A stretch of 64,000 nucleotides of DNA from Streptomyces lunaelactis (GCF_003054555.1 NZ_CP026304.1:4216001-4280000); one strand, 5' to 3'. Shown: positions 43,928 to 52,035, numbered from the stretch's first letter. Numbers and translations are program-made. Notes: generated by a model not told the origin, from the letters alone.

Positions 43928-44335
43928 ATGGGCAAGAGGACCGTCTGGAAGCGGACGGAGCGCGATGCCAAGGAGTTGTCCCGCATTGCGAAGGTCGGCG
44001 ATGTCTTCTACACGGTCGCGGACGTCGCGACCAACCTCGCGCCGTACGAAGACGCCCAGCTCTACAGCCAGCACCGAGTCGAGTACATGCACCCGCTGTT
44101 GGGCGCCCCGATGATCTGCGGCTCGCTCAGCGTCGAGGGCCTGGTGCTCCGCTTCGGCCCCGTCTACACGGAGCAGCCGGCAGGGATGCGCGGCGTTCAC
44201 CAGCCCGGCCCGCAGTACGCCGGACCGCTGCCCGAGGGCACGGGGTTCGGCCGCGATCTGTCGGACGCGGAGATCAGGAGCCTTGAGGCCCAGGTCGCGG
44301 GCAAGCCCCGCCGCCTGCGGAGCCTGCTCGGCTGA
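43928..44335 (+). CDS. Hypothetical AICE protein
   Basis: A 135-residue soluble protein starting MGKRTVWKRTERDAKELSRI with a Gly/Pro-rich C-terminal half ending KPRRLRSLLG. GAAGGAGAAGTC gives a strong ribosome site. No family recognised. It lies between traB and the replication genes in the run of small AICE genes. Confidence 0.7.
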   Translation: MGKRTVWKRTERDAKELSRIAKVGDVFYTVADVATNLAPYEDAQLYSQHRVEYMHPLLGAPMICGSLSVEGLVLRFGPVYTEQPAGMRGVHQPGPQYAGPLPEGTGFGRDLSDAEIRSLEAQVAGKPRRLRSLLG

Positions 44336-44387
44336 CGACTGCTCCTGCCATCTGCACTGACCGTCAACCACCGAGGGAGAGACCGAG

Positions 44388-44570
44388 ATGAGCAGCAAGC
44401 ACCAGTCCGTACGCGACTACATCGCCGCCCGCCAGGCCGGAGACGCCGACCGGGCCTCCCAGATCGCGCAGGAGGTCGCGGCCCGGTTCACCACCCGCAC
44501 CACCGATGGCAGCGAGGCGGCAGAGATCGCCGTAGCCAGCATGACCATCCCGCTCGGCACGTCGGCCTGA
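44388..44570 (+). CDS. Small AICE protein
   Basis: A 60-residue protein (SVRDYIAARQAGDADRASQI, AQEVAARFTTRTTDGS), helical in its first half. GGGAGAGACCGAG precedes ATG 44388. Unknown function; position and ribosome site support it as a real gene. Confidence 0.65.
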   Translation: MSSKHQSVRDYIAARQAGDADRASQIAQEVAARFTTRTTDGSEAAEIAVASMTIPLGTSA

Positions 44571-44582
44571 CCGTTGCCCGAT

Positions 44583-44603
44583 CCGCCCGTCTCGTACGGG
44601 CGG
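44583..44603 (+). repeat. 8-bp intercistronic hairpin
   Basis: CCGCCCGT, CTCGT, ACGGGCGG, directly after the previous stop. One of a series of such hairpins between AICE genes. Confidence 0.55.
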
Positions 44604-44648
44604 TGAGGGGAGCCCGGTCAGACCACCCGGGCCCGGAAGGAGAAGGCC

Positions 44649-44828
44649 ATGGACCGCCGCGAGGCAGTGCTGAAGAAGGCCGCCGACCTGGTCCAGGCGC
44701 ACGCCGACAGCGGCTGCGCCACCGACCCCAAGCCGATGTCCGAGGCAGTGAAGGCAGCCCGCGCCGCCGGAATCAGCCTCCAGGAGATCGCCGACTACAA
44801 CCGCGCACGGATCCGCCAGCACCACTGA
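44649..44828 (+). CDS. Very small AICE protein
   Basis: A 59-residue protein reading MDRREAVLKKAADLVQAHAD and ending LQEIADYNRARIRQHH, predicted all-helical. GGAAGGAGAAGGCC lies just upstream of the ATG. Its codon use and ribosome site match its neighbours. Function unknown. Confidence 0.6.
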   Translation: MDRREAVLKKAADLVQAHADSGCATDPKPMSEAVKAARAAGISLQEIADYNRARIRQHH

Positions 44829-44835
44829 ACGGACC

Positions 44836-44873
44836 GGGGCGCTCCCTCCGCCTGGACAGCACAGGAGCGCCCC
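44836..44873 (+). repeat. Intercistronic hairpin, copy 2
   Basis: Same stem and loop as 43853-43890 apart from one loop base; the near-identity spans about 45 bases. It starts eight bases after the previous stop codon. Confidence 0.8.
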
Positions 44874-44914
44874 ACCACCCGACCACGGCACAAGACCGCA
44901 GGAGGTAGTACGAG

Positions 44915-45520
44915 ATGAGCACGACCGCCACTGCCAGAGCAAGCCACGCCCCGGCCGAACTCCCGGTCACCGCGCTCGATGTCGACGGCCTGGTCGTCGA
45001 GATCGAGCGCTACCTGGCCGCCCGCGTACGGACCACCGCGCACCCGCTCCTGACCAAGACCACGCAGGAGCTGGTGACCGAGGCGCTCGCGCAGCTCGGC
45101 ACCGCGCTGGCACCCGACGGCGCGGTGCGGCTGACGGCCCCGTCTGCATTCCTGCGCCGCCTGCCCGACTGGGTCCTCGGCTTTCCTCTCCTGCGGGCCT
45201 GGCACGGAGGCGGGCGCCCCATCACCGCAGCCGAGAACCTCGAGTTGGTCGCGCTGGTCATCGAGCGCTTCGGCTGGACCCAGGGCACCGAGCGCGGCAA
45301 CGCCGGACAGCGCTGCCTCATCGGCGCCCAGTACGTCCTGCACCGCCTCGGCTACGGCGACGTCGACACCCTGCGCCGCGCCTCGCACTTCCTGCAGGAC
45401 ACGCTCGGCACCGAGGCCGGTTCGTACGTCGTGTGGAACGACCGAGAGGGCCGCACCCGCGACCAGGTCCTCCGCCTCGTCCGTACCGCGGCCGCCAACG
45501 CCCGGGAGGCAGGGCGATGA
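44915..45520 (+). CDS. DUF6197-like AICE protein
   Basis: A 201-residue helical protein. Two features recall proteins labelled DUF6197 in Streptomyces mobile elements: the central AENLELVALVIERFGWTQGT with GQRCLIGAQYVLHRLGYG, and a C-terminal VVWNDREGRTRDQVLRLVRT. I could not verify the label. GGAGGTAGTACGAG lies upstream of ATG 44915. The stop overlaps the next ATG (ATGA). Role unknown. Confidence 0.7.
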   Translation: MSTTATARASHAPAELPVTALDVDGLVVEIERYLAARVRTTAHPLLTKTTQELVTEALAQLGTALAPDGAVRLTAPSAFLRRLPDWVLGFPLLRAWHGGGRPITAAENLELVALVIERFGWTQGTERGNAGQRCLIGAQYVLHRLGYGDVDTLRRASHFLQDTLGTEAGSYVVWNDREGRTRDQVLRLVRTAAANAREAGR

Positions 45521-45705
45521 CCGACGCACTGATCACCTACACGGTCCGCTGGTCCGACGACGAGACCGGCGGGTTCCACAGGACCAACGTCCGTATGCCG
45601 CATTACGACGGCCGCTTCGTCCGCCGCAACATTGCCCGGCGCTGCCTCGGAGGACCCGAGCACGCAGACCGCGTCCTGGTCCTCTCCGTAGCAAAGGCGG
45701 TCTGA
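45517..45705 (+). CDS. Small AICE protein
   Basis: A 62-residue protein (LITYTVRWSDDETGGFHRTN, then RRCLGGPEHADRVLVLSV), probably a small beta-rich fold. Its ATG overlaps the preceding stop, so it is translationally coupled to the DUF6197-like gene. Unknown function. Confidence 0.65.
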   Translation: MTDALITYTVRWSDDETGGFHRTNVRMPHYDGRFVRRNIARRCLGGPEHADRVLVLSVAKAV

Positions 45706-45707
45706 TC

Positions 45708-46022
45708 ATGGGCATCAACGTGTCGCACGGTGAGGACTTCTTCGGCGAAGAGCGGCGGTCCGCGACCACCATCGCCAACCTCGGTGCGTACCTCCGCTCG
45801 GTCCTCACTGGTGACGACTGGTCCCGCATCCAGTTCCTCTTCGACGGCGCTTTCGCCGACGAGATCGCGGTCGAGCCGGCCCGCGCGCGGGAGATCGGCA
45901 ACATCCTGCACAGCGCAGCGAACCACCCACGGATGAAGCGGCAGTGGGCCGCCGAAGCTGCGGTCTTCGCCCGCGCCGCCAACCGCGCAGCCGACGCCGG
46001 GGAGTCCTGGACCTGGAGCTGA
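45708..46022 (+). CDS. Small AICE protein
   Basis: A 104-residue protein starting MGINVSHGEDFFGEERRSAT with a helical C-terminal half (IGNILHSAANHPRMKRQWAA, EAAVFARAANRAADAG). It begins two bases after the previous stop. Similar small proteins recur in Streptomyces mobile elements; a DUF7739 label is possible but unverified. Confidence 0.65.
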   Translation: MGINVSHGEDFFGEERRSATTIANLGAYLRSVLTGDDWSRIQFLFDGAFADEIAVEPARAREIGNILHSAANHPRMKRQWAAEAAVFARAANRAADAGESWTWS

Positions 46023-46037
46023 AATCCGCTCCACAGC

Positions 46038-46129
46038 CCGGACCGACACGGTCCGGCCATTTCCCATCACACGAACTATCTGCCCGGGGCGGCCGCCCAA
46101 TCTCGCCAAAGACTCACGGCCGCCCCGGG
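46038..46129 (+). repeat. Two consecutive hairpins before the replication genes
   Basis: CCGGACCG-ACA-CGGTCCGG (46038-46056), then a 13-bp stem CCCGGGGCGGCCG/CGGCCGCCCCGGG with a 21-base loop (46083-46129). The first could terminate the upstream small-gene operon; the second may shape the leader of the prim-pol gene. Confidence 0.65.
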
Positions 46130-46165
46130 TTCTCCCTGCCTGAAAGAACCAAGGAGACCGTCAGC

Positions 46166-47038
46166 ATGCCCCCTTCCCTGTTCTGGCCCAAGGCCCTCCG
46201 GGGCGCGTTAGTTGCCGCCGAATACGGCCTGCCGGTGTTTCCTCTGGCTTCCAGCAAGTTGCCGGCGCTGCGTAGCCCGCATCCCGGCGAAGCATGCCGC
46301 GGTGAGTGCGGCCGGATCGGTCACGGCGTCCACGACGCGAGCACCGACCCTGCCCGGGTGCAGCTGCTGTTCAAGTCGGCGCCCCGGGCGACCGGTTACG
46401 GCATCGCCTGCGGAATGCCTCACGTGCATCTGGTCGGCGTCGACCTGGACCGCAAGAACGGCGTCGACGGAGTCGCAGCCCTCGAACAGCTCGCGGTCCG
46501 GCACGAATTCAGCCTCCCTCCAACCACCACCGTCCATACACCGAGCGGAGGACTGCACCTCTACCTCAAGGCCCCCGGCGATGCGCTCGTGCCCAACTCG
46601 GTGAGCCGTCTCGGCCCAGGCATCGATATCCGCGGCACGGGCGGATACCTGGCCGGACCCGGCTCCTGGTCCCCGCGCGGCACGTACCAGCTAGCCAGCC
46701 GCGCCTCCGCCGGCATTCAGCCCGCGCCATCTGCTCTGCTGAAGCTCCTGGCAGCCGAGGCAAGCCCAGCCCGCCAACCCACGTCATTGCCTCCGCCGCG
46801 TGTGGAGGGGGAAGCGGGGGATGCGCTGGCGACGTTCGTCCGCGAATCGCCGGAAGGCCAGTTGAACAACCGGCTGTTCTGGGCCGCCTGCCGCGCCTTC
46901 GAGCAGCCCCGCGACGCCGAAGCCTGCGCTGATGCGCTGCTGGCAGCGGCCTGTGCAGCAGGGCACCCCGAGCGCGGAGCGGCCCGGACCATCGCCAGCG
47001 CACGCGCACGGACCAGCGGGGGAAGGAGTAACCGTTGA
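46166..47038 (+). CDS. AICE bifunctional DNA primase/polymerase (RepPP-type, prim-pol half)
   Basis: A 290-residue prim-pol protein. ALRGALVAAEYGLPVFPLAS opens the fold. VGVDLDRKNGVDG holds the metal-binding Asp pair, HTPSGGLHLYLKAPG the nucleotide-contact His, and DIRGTGGYLAGPGS completes the core. The C-terminal FWAACRAFEQPRDAE segment is also present in the broken homologue at 24415. It synthesises primers or extends DNA at the element's origin. ATG 46166 follows AAGGAG. Its stop overlaps the TTG start of the ATPase gene, so the usual one-protein RepPP appears split in two. Confidence 0.88.
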   Translation: MPPSLFWPKALRGALVAAEYGLPVFPLASSKLPALRSPHPGEACRGECGRIGHGVHDASTDPARVQLLFKSAPRATGYGIACGMPHVHLVGVDLDRKNGVDGVAALEQLAVRHEFSLPPTTTVHTPSGGLHLYLKAPGDALVPNSVSRLGPGIDIRGTGGYLAGPGSWSPRGTYQLASRASAGIQPAPSALLKLLAAEASPARQPTSLPPPRVEGEAGDALATFVRESPEGQLNNRLFWAACRAFEQPRDAEACADALLAAACAAGHPERGAARTIASARARTSGGRSNR

Positions 47039-48819
47039 GTGAGAAGGACGGCAAGGGCCCATCGCAAGCCAGCCAGCTGGTTACCCTCGCACGCGAGCGC
47101 TACGACCTGGTGACCTCCGAAGACGGCCGCCCCTATGGAGTCAAGAAGCACGGGCCGAACCTGGCCTTGCCTCTGCGAGGTAGGGCCGGACTGCGCTCTC
47201 AACTCGCTCGGATCTTCACCGACATCAACCAAGGAGCCGTCGCCTCCCAGTCGGCTCTCGCGGACGCGATGACCGTGCTGGAAGGCATTGCCGCATCCAC
47301 CGACCCCGTGCCGGTGCTGCTCCGGGTGGCCGGCGACGCCGAACAGGTAGTGGTGGATCTGGGCACGGCCGACGGCCGGTGCGTGGTCGCCGCCCCCGAC
47401 GGGTGGTCGGTGCAGGACCGATCTCCTGTGCTTTTCCGTCGCTCAGGCGCAATGGCTGTCATGCCTGAGCCCGTCCACGACAGCGACCACGAGGGCCTGC
47501 CCCTGCTGCGGTCGCTGGTGAACATGGACGACGAGGCATTCCATCAACTGGTGGCCTGGCTCGTGGCCGCGTGGATCCCGCACATCCCACATCCGGTCCT
47601 CACCTTCAAGGGAGAGCAGGGCACCGGCAAGTCGAAGGCCGCGCAGACCATCGTGAACCTGATCGATCCCTCGCCTGCCGCCAAGCGGTCCCAGCCGCGG
47701 GACGTGAAGTCCTGGGCAACGCAAGCCTTCAACTCCTGGGCGCTGTGCCTGGACAACATCAGCATGATCCCGCCGTGGCTGTCGGACACCCTGTGCAAGG
47801 CCGTGACCGGCGACGGCATCGTCGATCGAGCCCTGTACACGGATGACGACGTGGTGGTCCTCACGTTCCGCCGCGTCTTGGCGATGACCACGATCGACGC
47901 CGGGGCGCTCGCGGGTGACCTCGCTGAACGGCTGCTGATGCTCGACCTGCAACTGATCGACGAGGACAAGCGGCGCACTGAGGAAGAGCTGGACAACGCG
48001 TTCCGAGACGCGCGACCGATGATCCTCGCAGCGCTGTTCGATCTGCTCGCGGCCGTTCTCAAGGAGCTGCCGAACGTGCAGTTGGAACGGATGCCGCGGA
48101 TGGCGGACTTCGCCCGGGTACTGGCTGCCGTGGACCGCATCAAGGGGTGGCAGACCCTCGCCTCCTACACCACATCCTCGGCAGACGTCGCTGCCGACGC
48201 GTTGGAGGGTGACCCGTTCGGCAGCGCAGTCGTCTCCCTCGTGGAGGCGGATGGCTCGTGGTCCGGCACGGCAGGAATGCTGCTGGAGCACCTGCCCCAC
48301 CCGGAGATGCCCCACCAGAAGTGGCCCAAGGACGCCACCCGGGCCGGCGGGCAGCTCAAGCGGCTCGCACCGATTCTGCGGTCGGTCGGGATCACGTTCG
48401 ACGACAGCAAGCGAACCCCCGACCGACACCGGCAACGTCTCTACACGCTCACCGCCCCTGCGGACACCAGAGATGAGCCGATTCCAGCGTCCGTAGCGTC
48501 CACAGCGTCCGCAGTCACATCTGACCTGGGGCGATCGGCGGACACTGAGCGCGCCCCTAGCGTCCGCAAGGCGTCTGCTCAGCGTCCGCAGGATCGTCTT
48601 GCGGACGCTGCGGCCTCTCGATCGGACACTGGCGTCGCGCTAGCGTCCACAACTCCCAGCTCCCCTGACCTGCGCGAATCCGGGGCACCGGACGCTGCGG
48701 ACACTGCGGACGCTGAAATGCACGCAATCTCTGGGCAGCACCCGACATGCGCCATCTGCCGACAGCCCATGGACCCCAGCACGGCCGGCGGCGCCACCAC
48801 TCATCCCTGCTGCGGATAA
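47035..48819 (+). CDS. AICE replication ATPase/helicase-like protein
   Basis: A 594-residue protein with a P-loop, TFKGEQGTGKSKAAQTIVNL (about 190-209), a Walker B-like segment SWALCLDNISMIPPWL and LTFRRVLAMTTIDAGALAGD, resembling the DUF927/SF3-type ATPases of element replication proteins. The C-terminal 110 residues are Ala/Ser/Asp-rich low complexity encoded by nonamer DNA repeats, then a Cys-rich end (CAICRQPMDPSTAGG). TTG 47035 is used because it overlaps the prim-pol stop (TTGA) and GGAAGGAGTAACC precedes it. It probably melts DNA at the origin for the prim-pol. Confidence 0.8.
   Translation: MSEKDGKGPSQASQLVTLARERYDLVTSEDGRPYGVKKHGPNLALPLRGRAGLRSQLARIFTDINQGAVASQSALADAMTVLEGIAASTDPVPVLLRVAGDAEQVVVDLGTADGRCVVAAPDGWSVQDRSPVLFRRSGAMAVMPEPVHDSDHEGLPLLRSLVNMDDEAFHQLVAWLVAAWIPHIPHPVLTFKGEQGTGKSKAAQTIVNLIDPSPAAKRSQPRDVKSWATQAFNSWALCLDNISMIPPWLSDTLCKAVTGDGIVDRALYTDDDVVVLTFRRVLAMTTIDAGALAGDLAERLLMLDLQLIDEDKRRTEEELDNAFRDARPMILAALFDLLAAVLKELPNVQLERMPRMADFARVLAAVDRIKGWQTLASYTTSSADVAADALEGDPFGSAVVSLVEADGSWSGTAGMLLEHLPHPEMPHQKWPKDATRAGGQLKRLAPILRSVGITFDDSKRTPDRHRQRLYTLTAPADTRDEPIPASVASTASAVTSDLGRSADTERAPSVRKASAQRPQDRLADAAASRSDTGVALASTTPSSPDLRESGAPDAADTADAEMHAISGQHPTCAICRQPMDPSTAGGATTHPCCG
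48486..48714. repeat. AGCGTCCGC nonamer repeats in both orientations, candidate iterons/origin
   Basis: Three tandem direct copies (48486-48512), dispersed copies at 48559, 48581, 48601 (inverted) and 48642, and three tandem inverted copies (48688-48714), allowing one or two mismatches. They lie inside the 3' end of the ATPase gene, as iterons sometimes do in rep genes. The period of nine bases also equals three codons, so protein low complexity is an alternative cause. Confidence 0.6.
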
Positions 48820-48844
48820 CCGAGCTCACGAAGGAGTCAGCTCA

Positions 48845-49033
48845 ATGGCAAACCTCAAGAAGCTCCGGCTCTCGGAAGTGCTGGCAGAGATCGACATGAG
48901 CCGAGCCGCCTTCTACCGCATGCGAGCCCGTGGGCAGGCCCCGCGCATCATCAAGCTCCCCAATGGCCAGCTCCGCGTACGCCGCGAGGACCTCGACGCG
49001 TGGTGGGAGAGCCGCGAACTGCCTGCCGCTTAG
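48845..49033 (+). CDS. xis: Excisionase (Xis), MerR-like winged helix
   Basis: A 62-residue DNA-binding protein: RLSEVLAEIDMSRAAFYRMR, then PRIIKLPNGQLRVRREDLDA and WWESREL, the helix-turn-helix and wing of Xis/HTH_17 proteins. It lies directly before int, as in pSAM2-type AICEs, and would bend DNA at the att sites to favour excision. ATG 48845 has GAAGGAGTCAGCTCA upstream. Confidence 0.88.
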   Translation: MANLKKLRLSEVLAEIDMSRAAFYRMRARGQAPRIIKLPNGQLRVRREDLDAWWESRELPAA

Positions 49034-49048
49034 CACCAATCACCACAC

Positions 49049-49083
49049 CGAAGGGGGCCCGCCAAGGCGGCGGGCCCCCTTCG
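49049..49083 (+). terminator. Strong 15-bp hairpin between xis and int
   Basis: CGAAGGGGGCCCGCC, five-base loop, GGCGGGCCCCCTTCG. Placed 16 bases after the xis stop and 20 before the int ATG. It could reduce read-through and keep integrase lower than Xis, or fold within a joint transcript. Confidence 0.7.
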
Positions 49084-49102
49084 CGTACGAAGGGAGAGAC
49101 GC

Positions 49103-50488
49103 ATGCACACCTACGACGTCCGTATCTGGGGGATTCGCCGCCGGACCAGCAAGAGCGCGCCATTCCAGCTGCGTTGGCTGGTCGGCGGCAAGGAGCAGCA
49201 AGAGCCGTTCGTGACCAAGACGCTCGCGGATGCGCGCAGATCTCAACTCATGACGGCCGCTCGCAGCGGTGAAGCCTTCGACTCCGAGACGGGGCTACCC
49301 GTCTCGGAGCTGCGGAAGCTCAACCGAACGACGTGGTACGCGCATGCCCGGAACTACGTCGATCTCAAGTGGGCCAAGGCCGCGGCCAAGCACCGGGCCA
49401 GCATCGCCGAAAGTCTGACCCTCGCGACCCTCGCGCTCTGCCCCGACGGCAAGGGGCGGCCGGAGACCGAGTTGCTGCGGCGATCCCTGTACCAGTGGGC
49501 ATTCAACGCTGGGCGACGCGACACCGAGCCGCCCTCCGATGAGGCGGCCGCGCTCGCGTGGGCGGACAAGCATGCGCCGGCCATCGCCGACCTCGACAGC
49601 GCCCAGCGGATGCGGGTGGTCCTCGATGCGCTGGCCAAGAAGAAGGACGGCACCGCCGCGGCGTCGAACACCGTGAAGCGTCGTCGCGCCGTCTTCAGCA
49701 ACTGCCTTCGCATCGCAGTGGAGCGCGAGTTGCTGCCCAGCAACCCTCTCCAGCGCGTCCACTGGGAGACACCCAAGGCGGTAGAGGAACTGGACGAGCG
49801 AAGCGTGGCTACTCCCGCCCAGGCCGCCGCCCTGCTCGCAGCCGTGCGCAGCCAGGGAAAGCGGGGCGAGCACCTCGAAGCGTTCTTCGGCTGCATGTAC
49901 TACGGCGCATTGCGCCCCGAGGAGGTCTCCATCCTCGCCCGGTCGCAATGCACGCTCCCCGAGACGGGGTGGGGGCGCCTCGATCTATCGGGCGCCCGGC
50001 CGCAGGTGGGCTCCGGCTGGACTGACGACGGCAAGCCGTACGAGGAGCGCGGGCTGAAGCATCGTGCGCAGCGGACGGTCAGGCGGGTGCCGATCCCGCC
50101 CGCCCTGGTGGCTCTCCTGCGCCAGCACATCGAGCAATTCGGCACGGACGACGACGGCCGGCTGTTCTGGGCAGTGCGCAACGGCCCGATCCGGTCACAG
50201 GAGTACGGCTCGATCTGGAAAGAGGCGCGCAAGCGGGCATTGATCCCCGAGCAAGTCGGCTCGCCGCTCGCTTCCATCCCGTACGACCTGCGGCACGCAT
50301 GCGTGTCCTTCTGGCTCCGGTCCGGGGTGAGCCTCGCCGAAACCGCACGACGGGCGGGTCAGAGCATCGCCGTTCTGCAGCGGTACTACGCAAAGGTTCT
50401 GGACGGTGAGGAGGCAAGGATGAACGACCTCATCGACCGCGGGTTCGCTGAACACGCAGAGGGGCCAGGGAACACCGGCCCCGCCTGA
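49103..50488 (+). CDS. int: AICE tyrosine integrase
   Basis: A 461-residue tyrosine recombinase. N-terminal arm- and core-binding domains lie at about 1-230. The catalytic domain includes the first Arg in YYGALRPEEVSIL (about 270), the Lys/beta region HRAQRTVRRVPIPPAL, the YDLRHACVSFWLRSG box (R-H-x-x-x about 397) and the nucleophile Tyr in VLQRYYAKVLDG (about 428). It inserts and, with Xis, removes the element at a tRNA gene. GAAGGGAGAGACGC precedes ATG 49103. It is intact, unlike the two integrases of the tRNA-Arg island. Confidence 0.93.
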   Translation: MHTYDVRIWGIRRRTSKSAPFQLRWLVGGKEQQEPFVTKTLADARRSQLMTAARSGEAFDSETGLPVSELRKLNRTTWYAHARNYVDLKWAKAAAKHRASIAESLTLATLALCPDGKGRPETELLRRSLYQWAFNAGRRDTEPPSDEAAALAWADKHAPAIADLDSAQRMRVVLDALAKKKDGTAAASNTVKRRRAVFSNCLRIAVERELLPSNPLQRVHWETPKAVEELDERSVATPAQAAALLAAVRSQGKRGEHLEAFFGCMYYGALRPEEVSILARSQCTLPETGWGRLDLSGARPQVGSGWTDDGKPYEERGLKHRAQRTVRRVPIPPALVALLRQHIEQFGTDDDGRLFWAVRNGPIRSQEYGSIWKEARKRALIPEQVGSPLASIPYDLRHACVSFWLRSGVSLAETARRAGQSIAVLQRYYAKVLDGEEARMNDLIDRGFAEHAEGPGNTGPA

Positions 50489-50496
50489 CAGTACAT

Positions 50497-50521
50497 ACGT
50501 TCGAATCCCGTGTCGCGAGCA
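50497..50521 (+). other. tRNA T-arm-like sequence after int, possible att core
   Basis: ACGTTCGAATCCCGTGTCGC begins about ten bases after the int stop and looks like the T loop and 3' end of a tRNA, but the T stem pairs poorly and I find no second copy in the window. att sites commonly lie here in AICEs, so it is noted at low confidence. Confidence 0.25.
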
Positions 50522-50676
50522 TCGCGATCAAGCCCCGAGAGGTGCCACAGGCGGCGACTGCGACGCCAGAGCACGTTTTAGCCTTCTGGCCGAAAAGGGC
50601 CACCCGCCGCAGTGCAGACAGAAAGGAATTGCCGTATTCCATTCCTTCCTTCGTCCACAGCACCCCCGGAAACACT

Positions 50677-50719
50677 GAAAGCGTTGGCCACAGATCACGC
50701 ACCTATGGCCAACGCTTTC
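50677..50719 (-). terminator. Terminator of the Crp-like operon
   Basis: A 14-bp perfect stem GAAAGCGTTGGCCA/TGGCCAACGCTTTC with a 15-base loop, 22 bases 3' of the Crp-like gene on the minus strand. Confidence 0.75.
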
Positions 50720-50740
50720 GGGTTGAAATTTGCGTAGCGG

Positions 50741-51553
50741 CTAAAAGGTCGCCAGGGCTCCCGCGAGGGACTCGGGCGGGAACTGTATTTCGCTCGTATC
50801 CAGCAGTCGGCGCAGCGAGGGAAACTCGTAGGTTCGGTAGCCAGTGATCACGCTCTTGCTCTTGCGCAGGGTGGCCATGGCGGCTTCCACGGACCCGATA
50901 CTGAGGGCGAGCGCGTCGGCAAGGTCGGTCTGCGCCGGGCCCTCGACCATGAAGTCGTATGTCTTGCCGGGGACGGCGCAGTGCATGACCAGGTGTGCCA
51001 GGAGCCCAGCCAGGCGCTGCTCGGGCTTCAGGGAGTGGCGGTTGTAGATCCGCTCCGTCGCCTCGATCCGGTCGGTGACGGAGATTCCGATCGCCTTCAT
51101 CAGGCTGGTGTTGGTCTCGGCGAGCGCCCTCATTCGGTCGAGCGGCATCGACAGGGTCCACGTGTCATTCAGGCAGATTGCGGTGGGCGCCGGGATGCGC
51201 TCGTCGAAGACCTCCATGCATCCGAGGACGGAGCCGGCCCCGAAGATGCGCACGGTGGAGGAGGAGCCGATCCGGGTCCGCTCCGCAACACAGCCACGGA
51301 GCACGATGTGAACGGCGGTGCCGCCGTTGGGGCCCCGGAGTTCGGTCTGCCGCCGGTACTCGCGCGATCCGTGGGCCACCTCCCGGAAACCTGAGCGGAG
51401 TTCGGAAGACAGCTCCCGGAGGAAGGAGTTGCGCTCGAACACCGCGTTCAGGCGGATCGGGCCCTTGTCCCGGTCGATCCTGCCCGTAGCGATGTCAAGC
51501 GTATAGAAGGAGGAGCCGATCTGGATGGGCTCGTTGCGCTTCCAGAAGGCCAT
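50741..51553 (-). CDS. Crp/Fnr-type regulator (cNMP-binding fold plus HTH)
   Basis: A 270-residue protein. The central region (about 55-135: VHIVLRGCVAERTRIGSSST, VRIFGAGSVLGCMEVFDERI) fits the cyclic-nucleotide-binding beta roll, though the phosphate-binding cassette Arg is not evident. A C-terminal HTH lies at about 205-245 (QTDLADALALSIGSVEAAMA, TLRKSKSV). Its ATG shares one base with the stop of the small membrane-protein gene (TGATG), indicating coupled translation. Nearby palindromes may be its operators. Ligand unknown. Confidence 0.75.
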   Translation of the reverse strand: MAFWKRNEPIQIGSSFYTLDIATGRIDRDKGPIRLNAVFERNSFLRELSSELRSGFREVAHGSREYRRQTELRGPNGGTAVHIVLRGCVAERTRIGSSSTVRIFGAGSVLGCMEVFDERIPAPTAICLNDTWTLSMPLDRMRALAETNTSLMKAIGISVTDRIEATERIYNRHSLKPEQRLAGLLAHLVMHCAVPGKTYDFMVEGPAQTDLADALALSIGSVEAAMATLRKSKSVITGYRTYEFPSLRRLLDTSEIQFPPESLAGALATF

Positions 51554-51786
51554 CACCGAGCCCCCGTTCCAGTGGAGTTCGGCTGGGAGGGCGCCACGGT
51601 GGCGGGCTGCTGGTTCTGCGGCTGGAGGGACTCGAACACCCGCGGGAGCGGCGTGAGCATGGCCACGATGGCCGCGATGACGACCGCGATCCGTACGGGG
51701 GTCGAGGAGAGCACCTTGACCGTGAACGCGATCGTCATCGCCATGATCCCGACGATCATGACGGCCGCGACAAGGAACGCTGACAT
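51553..51786 (-). CDS. Small membrane protein coupled to Crp-like regulator
   Basis: A 77-residue protein with two transmembrane helices (MSAFLVAAVMIVGIMAMTIA, VRIAVVIAAIVAMLTPLP) and a polar Gln/Pro/Ser-rich tail (SLQPQNQQPATVAPSQPNST). It precedes and overlaps the Crp-like gene, so the two form an operon. It may present a signal at the membrane to the regulator; inference only. Upstream AGAGAAGACGA is a plausible ribosome site. Confidence 0.7.
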   Translation of the reverse strand: MSAFLVAAVMIVGIMAMTIAFTVKVLSSTPVRIAVVIAAIVAMLTPLPRVFESLQPQNQQPATVAPSQPNSTGTGAR

Positions 51787-51831
51787 TCGTCTTCTCTCTT
51801 TTGTTGAACGATTGGTCGGTCTGGACTTTTT

Positions 51832-51849
51832 CCAGTCACTAGTGACTGG
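51832..51849. promoter_or_regulatory. 18-bp perfect palindrome upstream of Crp-like operon
   Basis: CCAGTCACTAGTGACTGG, 46 bases before the membrane-protein ATG. It has the two-fold GTCAC...GTGAC character expected of a Crp-family site, though not the classical TGTGA-N6-TCACA. Candidate autoregulatory operator. Confidence 0.65.
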
Positions 51850-52035
51850 TTTATCGACGGCTTGGACTGGATTGGTGAAGTCCGAGTACAGCGCCGTCAT
51901 CGAGCTGATATCGATCGATCCCTCGACGATATACGACGGGCGCGACAGTCTTGTCACCCACAAGGCCGCATGGTGGCCCGGGAAGCGCGGAGCGCTACTC
52001 GCGGGGACAAGCCCCCAGGAACCAGGGATCGAGCG

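Larger units (their letters stand above)
37358..50488. mobile_element. AICE module (actinomycete integrative and conjugative element)
   Basis: Regulation (GntR), spreading (Spd-like), transfer (TraB/FtsK), replication (prim-pol plus ATPase) and recombination (Xis, Int) genes occur in the order typical of AICEs. All gene starts have ribosome sites and no frame is broken, so the module looks functional. Confidence 0.85.
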
